NCBI GenBank assembly: GCA_030950285.1
Contig: JAUZRR010000013.1
Span: forward strand, 1-64,000
Length of the DNA: 64,000 nt
Direction: 5' to 3'
Origin: Planctomycetota bacterium
Lineage (GTDB): Bacteria > Planctomycetota > Phycisphaerae > Phycisphaerales > UBA1924
The translations under genes and the position numbers were made by a program. Below the pieces are notes generated by a model. It did no database searches. It had not been told where the DNA came from and saw only the letters and a program-made list of their open reading frames with translations. The number at the start of each line of letters is the position of its first letter. Position 1 is the stretch's first letter. Below are positions 43,006-51,521 of this stretch, piece by piece.

Positions 43006-44010
43006 ATGGATACACCCTCACCACAACCGACCCCGCACCCGCGGCTGACGATCTGCCCCTACTGCGGCTCGCGCAGCCGGAGCCTCGCGGCGTGCGAGAG
43101 CTGCGGCGGGCGGTTCGATGCGCTGTCGAGGCAGGCGACCCAGAACGCGATGGGGCCGTGGTTCGTGCGGTTTGATTCTCAGCCCTTCCGCCCGGGGTGC
43201 AGCTACGAGACCCTCCTGGGCCTGATCGAGCGGGGCACAGTCCGGCCCGACACCGCGATCCGTGGGCCGACGACCAAGCAGTTCTGGATGCTGGCGCGGT
43301 GGTGCCCGGGGGTTGCCCATCGGCTGGGGATCTGCCACAGCTGCCAGGGCAGGGTCGATCCGGCCAGCACCGCGTGTGCCGCGTGCGGTGTCGAGTTTCT
43401 TGCTGCGACAGACCGGCAGCGGCTGGGGCTGGGAAAGGTCAGGGCCCTGCCGGGGCACAATGTCAATGTCGCCGAGGCAGAGGTCGTGCACCCGGCAAAG
43501 ACTGATGTCGAGGCCGAGCCGCCGAGCCCGGTTGCGGACGCGGCGGACGCCTCGGCCGGCGGGGCCCAGGGTGTCGAGATGCAACGCCTGCACCGCCTCC
43601 AGCGAGAGCTTCGGCGGTCACGCCGCTGGACGAAGGTCTGGTCGGCGGTGGTCGTCGTGGCGGTGCTGGGGGGCTCAGGATATGTGATCTACAGCCAGCT
43701 CAATCTCGACGCGGGCCCTGTCGGGCACTGGCTCTCGGCTTCTGGCGCGGGCGACGGGCAGGATGCCGATTCGGCCCAGCCAAATGAGGCAGACCTCGGT
43801 GAGATCGGGCCGGAGGGTGGGAAGGCGGGCACTCTACCGGACGAGGCATCTGGTAAAAACATGGGCTCAGGTGGCGAGCCGGCCGGTGCCGACGAAGCGA
43901 CCAGCGATATCCCAGACGTCGAAAAGCCGGTCCGGGATGGTCAGGCCGAGGCGGAGATTATGGCCGATCCTCGGCTCTCGACCCTGTCCGGCCTCCGTCG
44001 CCTGCGGTGA
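43006..44010 (+). CDS. Membrane protein with two zinc ribbons and a GYF_2-like domain
   Basis: 334 residues. Zinc ribbon 1: CPYCGS ... CESCGG (about residues 17-34). A GYF_2/DUF4339-like segment (about 48-100) has WFVRFDSQPFRPGCSYETLLGLIERG and TKQFWMLARW. Zinc ribbon 2: CHSCQG ... CAACG (about 110-130). A coiled, basic stretch leads to one transmembrane helix (about 212-232), and the C-terminal 100 residues are acidic, Gly-rich and disordered. This is a typical planctomycete membrane scaffold-like protein; function unknown. TATGGT at 42971 may be its -10 box; no good ribosome site precedes the ATG. Confidence 0.78.
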   Translation: MDTPSPQPTPHPRLTICPYCGSRSRSLAACESCGGRFDALSRQATQNAMGPWFVRFDSQPFRPGCSYETLLGLIERGTVRPDTAIRGPTTKQFWMLARWCPGVAHRLGICHSCQGRVDPASTACAACGVEFLAATDRQRLGLGKVRALPGHNVNVAEAEVVHPAKTDVEAEPPSPVADAADASAGGAQGVEMQRLHRLQRELRRSRRWTKVWSAVVVVAVLGGSGYVIYSQLNLDAGPVGHWLSASGAGDGQDADSAQPNEADLGEIGPEGGKAGTLPDEASGKNMGSGGEPAGADEATSDIPDVEKPVRDGQAEAEIMADPRLSTLSGLRRLR

Positions 44011-44014
44011 GTGC

Positions 44015-44042
44015 TTGTAAATCTCGAAGATTGTGGTATTCT
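44015..44042 (+). promoter_or_regulatory. Sigma70-like promoter for the prepilin-like gene
   Basis: TTGTAA (44015-44020) and TATTCT (44037-44042) with 16-bp spacing. The leader would be about 60 nt, with AGGAG before the ATG at 44110. Confidence 0.5.
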
Positions 44043-44109
44043 GCCGATGGCCGGTACTCACCGGTGGTGCGGAGCGCGAAGGCGCGGTGCCCAGTCAGGA
44101 GATCAGCAT

Positions 44110-45189
44110 ATGAAACCCCAGTCATCGTCTCGCATTGCCTCGCTTCGTCAAAGCGCGTTCACGCTGATCGAGCTCCTCGTTGTCATTGCGATCATCGCCC
44201 TGCTGATCGGCATCCTGCTGCCCGCCCTTGGTGAGGCGCGGCGGTCGGGCAAGCTGATCGTCTGCCAGTCAAACATCCGGCAGTTCGGCACGGCTGCGGG
44301 GACGTACGCGTCGGACTTCGAGGACCGCATCTTCGCGTTCACATGGCGGCCGGAAACTGTCGGGCAGACAAGGTACAACGATCTGGACGGCCCGTACAAC
44401 AGCGCGATCGAGGCCGCCGCTGCGCAGGCGGTCGATATCTTCCGCCGCCGTGGCGATCGGGAGGACATCCCCAAGATCAACGGCTGGATCCCGCACGTCT
44501 ACTACACCCACCTCGTGGTCAACGACTATCTCGCCCAGCGTTTGCCGGAGAAAATGGTCGCGTGTCCCGAAGATCGACCTCGGTTGAACTGGCAGGACGA
44601 CCCGCGCAACAACTTCGACAACGGCCAGTGGGAACCGTTCCAGCCGGACCCCTCGACGACCAACAAACGCTGGCCGTACAGCTCGTCGTACCGCCCGGTG
44701 GTCGCGGCGTATGACCGCTACCAGAGCAACTCGATCAAGCTCCAGGGCGGCGGGAACGCGAGCCGGCGGATCCAGCACTTCGGCCGTCGGTTCAACAGCT
44801 ATTCGGTGCCCGCCACAGCGGACCTCGGGAACCTGAAGATCGGCGACGTCGATTTCCCGTCGGGCAAGGTCCACATGTACGACGAGTTTGCCCGGCACTA
44901 CGGGACCAAACAGTACTACTTTCTGGACCCCGACGCCCGCGAGCCGCTGCTGATGTTTGACGGCTCGGGCAACGTCGCCCGCACCGCCGACGCCAACCTC
45001 GGCTGGACACCCCGCAACCCCACCAAAGCCGACTATCTGATCGACTACAACCCCAACCCCAACGATGCCTGGTACGCCCCGCCGCGCGATCCCGGCGGCG
45101 ACGCCCTCGCGGCCCGGTACAACTTCACGCGGGGCGGCTTGCGGGGGATCGACTTCGGCGGGGAGCCGATCAGAACAGGACAGCCCTGA
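44110..45189 (+). CDS. Prepilin-type N-terminal domain protein (planctomycete pseudopilin-like)
   Basis: 359 residues from ATG with AGGAG 6-7 nt upstream; the upstream in-frame start at 44011 is rejected. The signal [21 protein letters not shown] has Ala at -1 and Glu at +5, followed by [29 protein letters not shown], the layout of the very large family of planctomycete prepilin-like proteins. The 300-residue C-terminal domain is Asn/Tyr/Arg-rich and probably secreted or surface exposed. It is 13 kb from the assembly operon but could be its substrate. Confidence 0.88.
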   Translation: MKPQSSSRIASLRQSAFTLIELLVVIAIIALLIGILLPALGEARRSGKLIVCQSNIRQFGTAAGTYASDFEDRIFAFTWRPETVGQTRYNDLDGPYNSAIEAAAAQAVDIFRRRGDREDIPKINGWIPHVYYTHLVVNDYLAQRLPEKMVACPEDRPRLNWQDDPRNNFDNGQWEPFQPDPSTTNKRWPYSSSYRPVVAAYDRYQSNSIKLQGGGNASRRIQHFGRRFNSYSVPATADLGNLKIGDVDFPSGKVHMYDEFARHYGTKQYYFLDPDAREPLLMFDGSGNVARTADANLGWTPRNPTKADYLIDYNPNPNDAWYAPPRDPGGDALAARYNFTRGGLRGIDFGGEPIRTGQP

Positions 45190-45273
45190 TCCGCGTCTTG
45201 CTCGTCCTGCCCCGTCGGGCTCTGTCCCCGCCAGATTTCCCAAGCCCCCGGCTTTGCCCGGCGGAGGGTGGGC

Positions 45274-45303
45274 TTGCAGCCGCCGCGCCAGCGTCCCTAT
45301 CGT
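45274..45303 (+). promoter_or_regulatory. Sigma70-like promoter upstream of serA
   Basis: TTGCAG (45274-45279) and TATCGT (45298-45303) with 18-bp spacing, about 75 bp before the serA start. The remainder of 45190-45381 shows nothing recognisable. Confidence 0.4.
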
Positions 45304-45381
45304 TCAGCGAGTGCCCGGCTGCGATGATCTGGTGATCCTCGCTCGGCCGCTGGCAATGGGCTCTGGATGAGGGTGCTGCCG

Positions 45382-46407
45382 ATGAAGGTACTGATCGCTG
45401 ACAAGTTTGAGCAAGAGGGCATCGACGCGCTGGTCTCGCTCGGCTGCGATGTCGTGAGCGAGCCGGGGCTCCGCGCCGAAGACCTCCCGGCGGCGTTGGC
45501 GTCGCACGATCCGGCGGTGCTGATCGTCCGCTCGACAAAGGTCCGAGCAGACGCGATCGCTGCGGCGAAATCACTCGGGCTCATCGTTCGCGCCGGGTCG
45601 GGCTACGACAACATCGACTGCGACGCCGCAGCGGCCCGCGAGATCGGGGTCTGCAACTGCCCGGGCATGAACGCGGTCGCGGTCGCCGAGTTGGCGATGG
45701 GGCTGCTGCTCTGCTGCGACCGCCGGCTGCCCGACCAGACCGACGCCCTCCGCGCGGGGACATGGGACAAGAAGGGCTTTGCAAAGGCGCGAGGCCTCAA
45801 AGGGCGGGTGCTCGGCGTGGTCGGGCTCGGGTCGATCGGACGCGAGCTGGTCTTGCGGGCTCGCGCCTTCGGGATGGACATCCACGTCTGGTCGCGCAGC
45901 ATGAACGCCGCCCGAGCCGAGGAGATCGGGGCGTCGTGGTGGGGAACCACGCGGGAAGACCTGTTGACCCTCGCGGCTGCCGCCGACGCGGTGAGCGTTC
46001 ACGTTGCGCTGACCGACGAGACGAAAGGCCTCTGCGACGCGGCGTTTTTCAGCAAACTCAAGTCGGGGGCGTACTTCATCAACACCGCCCGCGGGCCGGT
46101 CGTCGACGAAGCGGCGCTCGCCGAGGCGGTCAAGAGCAAGGGCGTCCGCTGCGGGCTGGATGTCTGGCAGCATCAACCCGCGCCGACCGATTCGACCTTT
46201 GCCAGCGACCTGGTCCACCTGCCGGGTGTGTACGGCACGCACCACTGTGGCGCCTCGACCGACCAGGCGCAGATGGCGGTTGCCGAGGAGGCGGTGCGGA
46301 TCATCCGCGCATTCAAGGAGACCGGCCGATTCGAGAACCGCGTGAACGGGCCGGCGGTCACGCCGACGGTCTGCGCGACGAAGCCCTCGATACAGCCGAT
46401 CAGATAG
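45382..46407 (+). CDS. serA: D-3-phosphoglycerate dehydrogenase
   Basis: 341 residues from ATG 45382 (GAGGG 8 nt upstream; product MKVLIADKFEQEGI); another ATG at 45367 adds five residues. It oxidises 3-phosphoglycerate to 3-phosphohydroxypyruvate, the first step of serine synthesis. The D-2-hydroxyacid dehydrogenase fold is complete: RAGSGYDNID, the NAD motif GVVGLGSIGRELVLRA, Arg in NTARGPVVDE, Glu/His region ending GTHHCGAST. It is the short form without a C-terminal ACT domain, so serine feedback of the E. coli type is unlikely. serC follows, supporting the assignment. Confidence 0.9.
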   Translation: MKVLIADKFEQEGIDALVSLGCDVVSEPGLRAEDLPAALASHDPAVLIVRSTKVRADAIAAAKSLGLIVRAGSGYDNIDCDAAAAREIGVCNCPGMNAVAVAELAMGLLLCCDRRLPDQTDALRAGTWDKKGFAKARGLKGRVLGVVGLGSIGRELVLRARAFGMDIHVWSRSMNAARAEEIGASWWGTTREDLLTLAAAADAVSVHVALTDETKGLCDAAFFSKLKSGAYFINTARGPVVDEAALAEAVKSKGVRCGLDVWQHQPAPTDSTFASDLVHLPGVYGTHHCGASTDQAQMAVAEEAVRIIRAFKETGRFENRVNGPAVTPTVCATKPSIQPIR

Positions 46408-46475
46408 AGAACCACGTGCTTTGCTTGACCAGCACACGCCCTTTTGGCAAAGGGATATGAAGAAGGAACAGGATC

Positions 46476-47576
46476 ATGACCGCGACCGCGACCGACCGCA
46501 TCCTCAACTTTTCCGCCGGGCCGGGCGTGCTGCCCGAGGACGTTTTGCGCCAGGTGCAGAGCGACATCTGGAACATCGACGGCAGCGGGATGGGGATCAT
46601 GGAGCACTCGCACCGCGCCAAGGTCTACGACAAGGTGCTCGCCGAGGCGTTCGCCGATTGCCGCGCGGTGGGCAACATCGGTGACGACTACGAGGTGCTC
46701 TTTATGACCGGCGGCGCGACGGCGCAGAACCACCTCATCCCCGCGAATCTGCTGCCCGAGGGCGGGACCGCTGACTACGCCGTGACTGGGTATTGGGCGA
46801 AAAAGACGATCGCCGAGTGCAAGCTGTACGGCACGCCCCACGCGGCGTTTGACGGCGAATCGACCAACTTCGAGTTTGTTCCGAGTCAGGACGAACTCAA
46901 GTTTTCCGCAAACCCGGCGTACTTTCACTACACGAGCAACAACACGATCCGGGGGACACAGTACCACTATGTGCCCGAGACCCCGGCGGGCGTGCCTTTG
47001 GTCTGCGACATGTGCAGCGACATTTTCTCGCGGCCGTTGGATATCTCGAAGTTCGGATTGATCTACGCCGGTGCGCAGAAGAACCTCGGCCCGGCGGGCA
47101 CGACGCTGGTGATCATTCGCAAGGACCTGCTTGAGCGCTCGCCGCGTCCGCTGCCGGGCATGATGTCCTACAAGGTGTTCGCAGCCAAGGAATCGCGTCC
47201 CAACACGCCGCCGGTCTTCCCGATTTATGTTGTCGGGCTGGTGTTCAAGTGGATCCTCAAGCAGGGCGGGCTTGGTGTGATCGAGCAGCAGAACGCCGCC
47301 AAGGCAAAGGTGATCTACGACGCGCTCGATGCGTCCGATTTCTACACCACCCCCGCCCGCACGGACAGCCGGTCGTTGATGAACCTGGTCTTCCGCACGC
47401 CGAGCCCGGAGACCGACAAGAAGTTTCTCGCCGAGGCGTTCGAAGCCGGGATGGACAACCTCAAGGGGCACCGCTCGACCGGCGGCATGCGCGCGAGCAT
47501 CTACAACGCCTTCCCCGCCGAGGGCTGCGAGACGCTGGTGCAGTTCATGCGAGAGTTTGAGCGCCGCCACGGGTGA
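46476..47576 (+). CDS. serC: Phosphoserine aminotransferase
   Basis: 366 residues. It converts 3-phosphohydroxypyruvate and glutamate to phosphoserine. Class V aminotransferase features: FSAGPGVLPEDVL start, GTTA-like MTGGATAQNHLIP, the PLP lysine in YAGAQKNLGPAG and the GHRSTGGMRASIYNAF C-terminal substrate motif. An AAGGA ribosome site precedes ATG, and a small hairpin (CCCTTT-TGGC-AAAGGG) lies in the 68-bp gap after serA. The 3' end overlaps the convergent glycosyltransferase-like gene by 32 bp. Confidence 0.95.
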   Translation: MTATATDRILNFSAGPGVLPEDVLRQVQSDIWNIDGSGMGIMEHSHRAKVYDKVLAEAFADCRAVGNIGDDYEVLFMTGGATAQNHLIPANLLPEGGTADYAVTGYWAKKTIAECKLYGTPHAAFDGESTNFEFVPSQDELKFSANPAYFHYTSNNTIRGTQYHYVPETPAGVPLVCDMCSDIFSRPLDISKFGLIYAGAQKNLGPAGTTLVIIRKDLLERSPRPLPGMMSYKVFAAKESRPNTPPVFPIYVVGLVFKWILKQGGLGVIEQQNAAKAKVIYDALDASDFYTTPARTDSRSLMNLVFRTPSPETDKKFLAEAFEAGMDNLKGHRSTGGMRASIYNAFPAEGCETLVQFMREFERRHG

Positions 47577-48630
47577 ACGTCCGGATGAGCGTTCCCTTGG
47601 GCACCGGCTCGGGGTTGTCCCACGCCTGGGCGATTCGTTGCGAGAGTGACGCGCCGGTCGCGGCGTGCGACGCGGCGAGTTGCACGCCCACAGCGGTTTG
47701 TCGCAGCCGCTTCGGATCATCCACGAGCGTGATGAGGCGGCGGATCATGTCGCGCAGCGTGCCCGACCACGGGCTGAGGAGTTCCGGCTCGGTCTCGCCG
47801 AGATACGCCTCGGGAAGCCACTCGGCCGCGCCGATGACGGGCACGCCGAGCAGGTGCGCGCGCAAGACCGACCACCTGACCCACGCCGCCTGATCGTCGC
47901 GGAGCGTTGGGTGCACCGTCGGCGGGAGCACCAGCGCGATGTCGCAGGCGTGCAGCAGGAACGAGGTCGGCTCGGGCGCCATGAGCATCCGCCAGCCGAC
48001 GCCCGACTCGGCATGAAACCGGCGGGCGCGGGCGGTGTGGCCGGCGCGTCGGTCGATCAGGCCGGCGACTTGGTGCCCGGCGACCTGGAGCGTCCCGACC
48101 ATATAGACAAACCGCCGGGTGTCGGCGTGGTGGACCGGATCGCAGAGCATCCCGACCAGTGGCAGCCGGGCATCGACCCCGATCTGCGCGCGCACCTCGT
48201 CGGGCGGCGCAAAGCCCTCGGCACCAAACGGGGGCATGATCGTGGTCGGGACCTCCGCGATCGGGATACGACCCTTTGCGGCGAGCACACACGCGGCGTG
48301 GGCGCGTTCGCTCCACGGCTGGAGGACATCGACAGCGGGCAGTTCCGCGAGGTGCTGCCGCAGCGAGCGGTACCCCAGCGAGCAATGGCCGAGTGCGGCA
48401 GAAACCCGAAAACAGCGAGGATTCGTTGCGTGCAGCCCGAGGCGGGTCGCGTGGCGCAGGGTCTCGGCCGAGCCTGCAACCATGACCGTGTGATGCTCGG
48501 CGGGGCACGCCCGGATCGCTTCGGCGCACGCCATGACCGCGATGTCCGCCGCTGCGCCGCGCGCCAACGCCGCGCGCGCAGCGGCCGCGGGGCCGACCGG
48601 ATCGATGACATGCACGACGTGGCGAGACAA
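47545..48630 (-). CDS. Glycosyltransferase-like (GT-B fold) protein
   Basis: 361 residues from a TTG start. The pattern of a group 1 glycosyltransferase is visible but weak: an N-terminal Rossmann-like half (HVVHVIDPVGPAAAAR; LQPWSERAHAACVLAA), a linker, then a C-terminal half with LPLVGMLCDPVHHADTRRFVYMVG, HACDIALVLPPTVHPT and LLGVPVIGAAEWLPEAYLG, the usual place of the E-x7-E donor motif. Substrate unknown. It starts 7 nt after the upstream lipoprotein stop. Its C-terminus overlaps serC antisense. Confidence 0.65.
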   Translation of the reverse strand: MSRHVVHVIDPVGPAAAARAALARGAAADIAVMACAEAIRACPAEHHTVMVAGSAETLRHATRLGLHATNPRCFRVSAALGHCSLGYRSLRQHLAELPAVDVLQPWSERAHAACVLAAKGRIPIAEVPTTIMPPFGAEGFAPPDEVRAQIGVDARLPLVGMLCDPVHHADTRRFVYMVGTLQVAGHQVAGLIDRRAGHTARARRFHAESGVGWRMLMAPEPTSFLLHACDIALVLPPTVHPTLRDDQAAWVRWSVLRAHLLGVPVIGAAEWLPEAYLGETEPELLSPWSGTLRDMIRRLITLVDDPKRLRQTAVGVQLAASHAATGASLSQRIAQAWDNPEPVPKGTLIRTFTRGGAQTLA

Positions 48631-48636
48631 CCAGCC

Positions 48637-49311
48637 CTACCGATCCCGCTCGTCGGACACGGTGTCGGCTTCGCGAGCATAGAACATCTGCGCGAGGCGC
48701 AGCCCGACCAGATCGGCGAACCTGTCCTCGGCTTCACGCACCCCGGCGGCGTCGCTCGGGGTCGTGCCCTGGCGGGTCGAGGCAGAGACGGTAAGCACAT
48801 GTCCTTCACGTTCTTCCGGCCAGACACGCTTGTCGGCGACCGCGTCGAGAATCTTCACCCGGAACCGTGCGCTGGGCGCGAAGGTCTGGCCGTCGGTGCT
48901 GAGTGCGAAGCTGTCGGGAGTGACGTAGATGACGACTTCTGCGCCGACCTTGCGGCCGATCTCCGAGATCGCCATGAGCTTGCCGCGGGGTTCGTTGGTG
49001 ACCACCGCGGCTGCGGCTCGCGAATCAATGACGCGGGCGACGGCGCCATGGTCCAGCAGCGCGCGCTCGGCGGCTGCGGCGATACGCTCGCGCGTCGGGG
49101 TGCGTTGGATCTTCATCGCCCGGTCGTCGATGAAGATCACGGTGGGGCGGTCTTTGTCGAGCTGGTAGACACGGGGGATTTTTTCCGGGCCGTGCAGCAG
49201 GTAGAGCGCCGGCCCGGCGATGTTGCAGCCCGCGAGCGTGCCGGCGGCGAGAAAAAGAGCGGCCGCCAGGAGGAGTGGGTTGGTGAGCGACTTCCTGTTG
49301 CAGTGTTTCAT
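48637..49311 (-). CDS. Lipoprotein of unknown function (paralogue 2 of a tandem pair)
   Basis: 224 residues. Signal peptide and lipobox LAAGTLAGC (Cys about 29). The mature part has a strand (PTVIFIDDRAMKI), a helix, a second strand with GAEVVIYVTPDSF, then RFRVKILDAV and a final long helix (VREAEDRFADLVGLRLAQMFYARE). The next upstream gene encodes a protein with the same order of elements, so they look like diverged duplicates. Probably envelope-associated; no function recognised. Confidence 0.72.
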   Translation of the reverse strand: MKHCNRKSLTNPLLLAAALFLAAGTLAGCNIAGPALYLLHGPEKIPRVYQLDKDRPTVIFIDDRAMKIQRTPTRERIAAAAERALLDHGAVARVIDSRAAAAVVTNEPRGKLMAISEIGRKVGAEVVIYVTPDSFALSTDGQTFAPSARFRVKILDAVADKRVWPEEREGHVLTVSASTRQGTTPSDAAGVREAEDRFADLVGLRLAQMFYAREADTVSDERDR

Positions 49312-49345
49312 AGCGACCTTTGCGTGGAAGTGGACCAGTTGAATA

Positions 49346-50053
49346 TTAGTACTTGATTGCGTTTTTCTCTTCGTGGGTGAAGAAAAGCCATGACGCCCGG
49401 TCGATCACCCGCTTGAGGAGTACCGAGGTGACGGTGTTGCGGTCGATCTCGGCGGGGCCGTACCCCCGGGCGTCGGGGAACTTGACGCGGATTTCCTTGC
49501 GGAATGCCTCGGCGTCCGACCCGGTTGTGCCGCGTTCGACGACCGAGACGGTCGCCCACGCCAGCCCGTCCCAGAGGTGTTCGTTGCCGGGCTCGTTGGT
49601 GCGGAACTCGTTGATCTCGAGAAGGACGATTCGGTCCACATCCAGCTCGTCGGCGAGGCGGCTGCGGGGCCACGCGACCCACTGCGGGTGGTTGGCAAGA
49701 TATTGGGTGACCTCGTCGCCGGGGACGTGCCCGCTGGCGTTTGCTTCGGCTGCGAGTTTCAGGTCCACCCGTTGGATCAGACTTGGCACCAGCGCGGGGT
49801 ACTGCATCTGTATCGAGCGGTCGGCCCAGGCGACGACGGCGTAGGACGTGCCTTCGAGCCCGGTGTACTCGGCGTCGATCGTGCTCGAGCCTTCGCGCTC
49901 GGCCGATCTCGCCATGCCGCCGATCAGGTAGCCCACCGCGCACCCGCTGAGTGACGCGGCGAGCGCAGCACACGCAACACCCAGCGCGACGCGTCGCAAC
50001 AGCGTTGGTGTGTGGCGGGAGGCTCGGCGTTTGGTTTGCAGTTTGTCCCACAT
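49346..50053 (-). CDS. Lipoprotein of unknown function (paralogue 1 of a tandem pair)
   Basis: 235 residues. Signal peptide with lipobox LSGC (Cys about 38), a Gly/Ala stretch, then YAVVAWADRSIQM, a helix, LDVDRIVLLEINEF, a Trp-containing strand region and a C-terminal helix ending FFTHEEKNAIKY. GGAGGAG precedes the ATG. It follows the DUF2752 gene by 18 nt. The element order matches the neighbouring lipoprotein, suggesting duplication. Confidence 0.72.
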   Translation of the reverse strand: MWDKLQTKRRASRHTPTLLRRVALGVACAALAASLSGCAVGYLIGGMARSAEREGSSTIDAEYTGLEGTSYAVVAWADRSIQMQYPALVPSLIQRVDLKLAAEANASGHVPGDEVTQYLANHPQWVAWPRSRLADELDVDRIVLLEINEFRTNEPGNEHLWDGLAWATVSVVERGTTGSDAEAFRKEIRVKFPDARGYGPAEIDRNTVTSVLLKRVIDRASWLFFTHEEKNAIKY

Positions 50054-50071
50054 CGTCGGGGCTCCTCCGGG

Positions 50072-50548
50072 TCAGCCGGTCCAGGTCACGAACTTGTACG
50101 CCCACGCGGTCAGCAACAAGACTATCGATCCCCAGAGCACTTTGGTGTTGAGCAGTCGTGCCGCGGCGGGGCCGATCATCGAGCCCGTGACCGCGACGTG
50201 TCCTGCCCCCCAGACCCCGGCGGCCGTGACCACCGCGAGCAGAAACCCGAAGGGCTGGGCTTTCGCCGAGCCGAGCAGGTTGCCGTGGCTTGCGTAGGCA
50301 AACGAGGTGGTCATGCCACAGGTGGCGCAGGGTTTGTCGAACGCTTGGGCCCAGGCGCAGTCGGGCAGCCCGAGCTGAACGTGGGTGCCGTGCCCGGTGG
50401 CGTCGGGAGTCACCCACGCAGCGAGCCCGAGCACCGTCAACCCGGCAACGGCCCCGCCCGCGGCGAGGAGCCTTGCGCCGGTCGGGGCGCGTCTGCGCAC
50501 CAACCCCCCGGCGGTTGTGGTCGGCGGACTCTCTGGGTGCGTGGTCAT
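50072..50548 (-). CDS. DUF2752 family membrane protein
   Basis: 158 residues from ATG 50548; the in-frame extension to 50659 is rejected because TACCAT lies exactly 6 nt upstream of this ATG. Three hydrophobic helices (about 28-46, 90-115 and 130-152). The cysteine motif [17 protein letters not shown] is the DUF2752 hallmark (CPTCGLTRA type). Function of the family is not established. It leads a four-gene minus-strand group with two lipoproteins and a glycosyltransferase-like gene. Confidence 0.85.
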   Translation of the reverse strand: MTTHPESPPTTTAGGLVRRRAPTGARLLAAGGAVAGLTVLGLAAWVTPDATGHGTHVQLGLPDCAWAQAFDKPCATCGMTTSFAYASHGNLLGSAKAQPFGFLLAVVTAAGVWGAGHVAVTGSMIGPAAARLLNTKVLWGSIVLLLTAWAYKFVTWTG

Positions 50549-50554
50549 CCGGGG

Positions 50555-50560
50555 ATGGTA
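50555..50560 (-). promoter_or_regulatory. -10 box TACCAT, 6 nt before the DUF2752 start
   Basis: Minus-strand TACCAT, six bases, ATG at 50548, no Shine-Dalgarno. The same geometry is seen at seven other genes. Confidence 0.45.
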
Positions 50561-50663
50561 CCGACGGGAACGCACATCCTCCGACTGGCGCAGGAGGACA
50601 GCTTGGGTGGAGTCCGAAGGCGTGCTGGCACTCGGGTCCTGTGCCCGCGAGCTGCGCACCGAA

Positions 50664-51062
50664 TCAGTCGAAACGGAATACGCCTTTACGGAACCCGTAC
50701 AGATACGCCACGATGGTGGTCAGCAGGAAGAAGAGGATTCTTCCAAGCCACACCAACCCTTCGGACGTGCCGGCTTCGAGGTTCGGGAAAGTGGTTGCCC
50801 AGGGGTACAGAAAGATGACTTCGATATCGAAGAGCAGAAAGACCATCGCGATGAGGTAGAACCGCACGTTGAACCGTTTGCGGGCGGTCCCGACGGGGTT
50901 CATGCCGGATTCGTACGCGATGCCCTTGCTCGGGCCGTCGCGGCTGGGGCCGATCATCTTGGACATCACAACGTTCGCCACCGCGAAGGTGACCGCCATA
51001 CCGATGAGGATCCCCAGCGGCAGGTACGATTTGACATCAACGGTCGCGAGTGTCGCGAGCAT
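50664..51062 (-). CDS. nuoA: NADH-quinone oxidoreductase subunit A
   Basis: 132 residues from ATG 51062 with a perfect AGGAGG 7 nt upstream; the open frame continues upstream but is not coding-like. NuoA is a small membrane subunit of respiratory complex I near the quinone channel. Three transmembrane helices (about 13-35, 68-90 and 100-122) and the conserved signatures [29 protein letters not shown] and LFPWA-like YPWA are present. It is usually the first gene of the nuo operon, but the downstream genes here are unrelated, so the remaining subunits must be elsewhere. Confidence 0.93.
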   Translation of the reverse strand: MLATLATVDVKSYLPLGILIGMAVTFAVANVVMSKMIGPSRDGPSKGIAYESGMNPVGTARKRFNVRFYLIAMVFLLFDIEVIFLYPWATTFPNLEAGTSEGLVWLGRILFFLLTTIVAYLYGFRKGVFRFD

Positions 51063-51130
51063 ATTCCGACCTCCTGTCAGAGCGAGGATGATAGCGGCTC
51101 GTGGGTGCGGCGTCGGGCGGCGTCGGGCGG

Positions 51131-51162
51131 TGGGGGGCGGTGGGGGATGGTGGGGGGTGGTG
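51131..51162 (+). repeat. G-tract cluster (possible G-quadruplex) between nuoA and groEL
   Basis: Runs of six, five and six G followed by GG tracts with 3-4 nt loops (GTGGGGGGCGGTGGGGGATG and onward). It lies in the 459-bp gap 51063-51521, between divergent nuoA and groEL1. Otherwise that gap shows no CIRCE element (TTAGCACTC repeat) and no clear promoter. Confidence 0.5.
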
Positions 51163-51521
51163 GAGGACTCGGCGCACCGGCGGGCGGAGAGCGGCGGATG
51201 GAAGGAAGTGCGCGAGCGCCGGCTCGGGCGGGTGCATCTCGCGGGCGGCGTCTGCCAGTTCGGCAGGTGCTGTGGGGCTTCGGTGCCGCTCCTGCCATCC
51301 CGAGTGCGGCTGTGGGGGGCCTTTTGGTGTTTGGTCTGGGTGGGGCTGTCCTGTGTTCTGGCATCCGGCTTGCCACAGAGTTGGTGCTTCCCGTTCGGGA
51401 TCGGAGCGATCGTTGCTGCAGATCCAAGCGGTATCGCGGGGAATGCCCGGCGCACATACGCCAGATTCGGCCAACACCAGACACACTTTCAGTTGTCAGC
51501 ACAGACACGGAGCCCAAGACC

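Noticed and set aside
50385-51521. 379-residue N-terminal extension of GroEL1
   Set aside because: It crosses a G-tract intergenic region and antisense nuoA; the canonical GroEL start is at 51522 with a ribosome site.
51063-51521. CIRCE operator before groEL1
   Set aside because: No TTAGCACTC / GAGTGCTAA inverted repeat is present; HrcA control is not supported.
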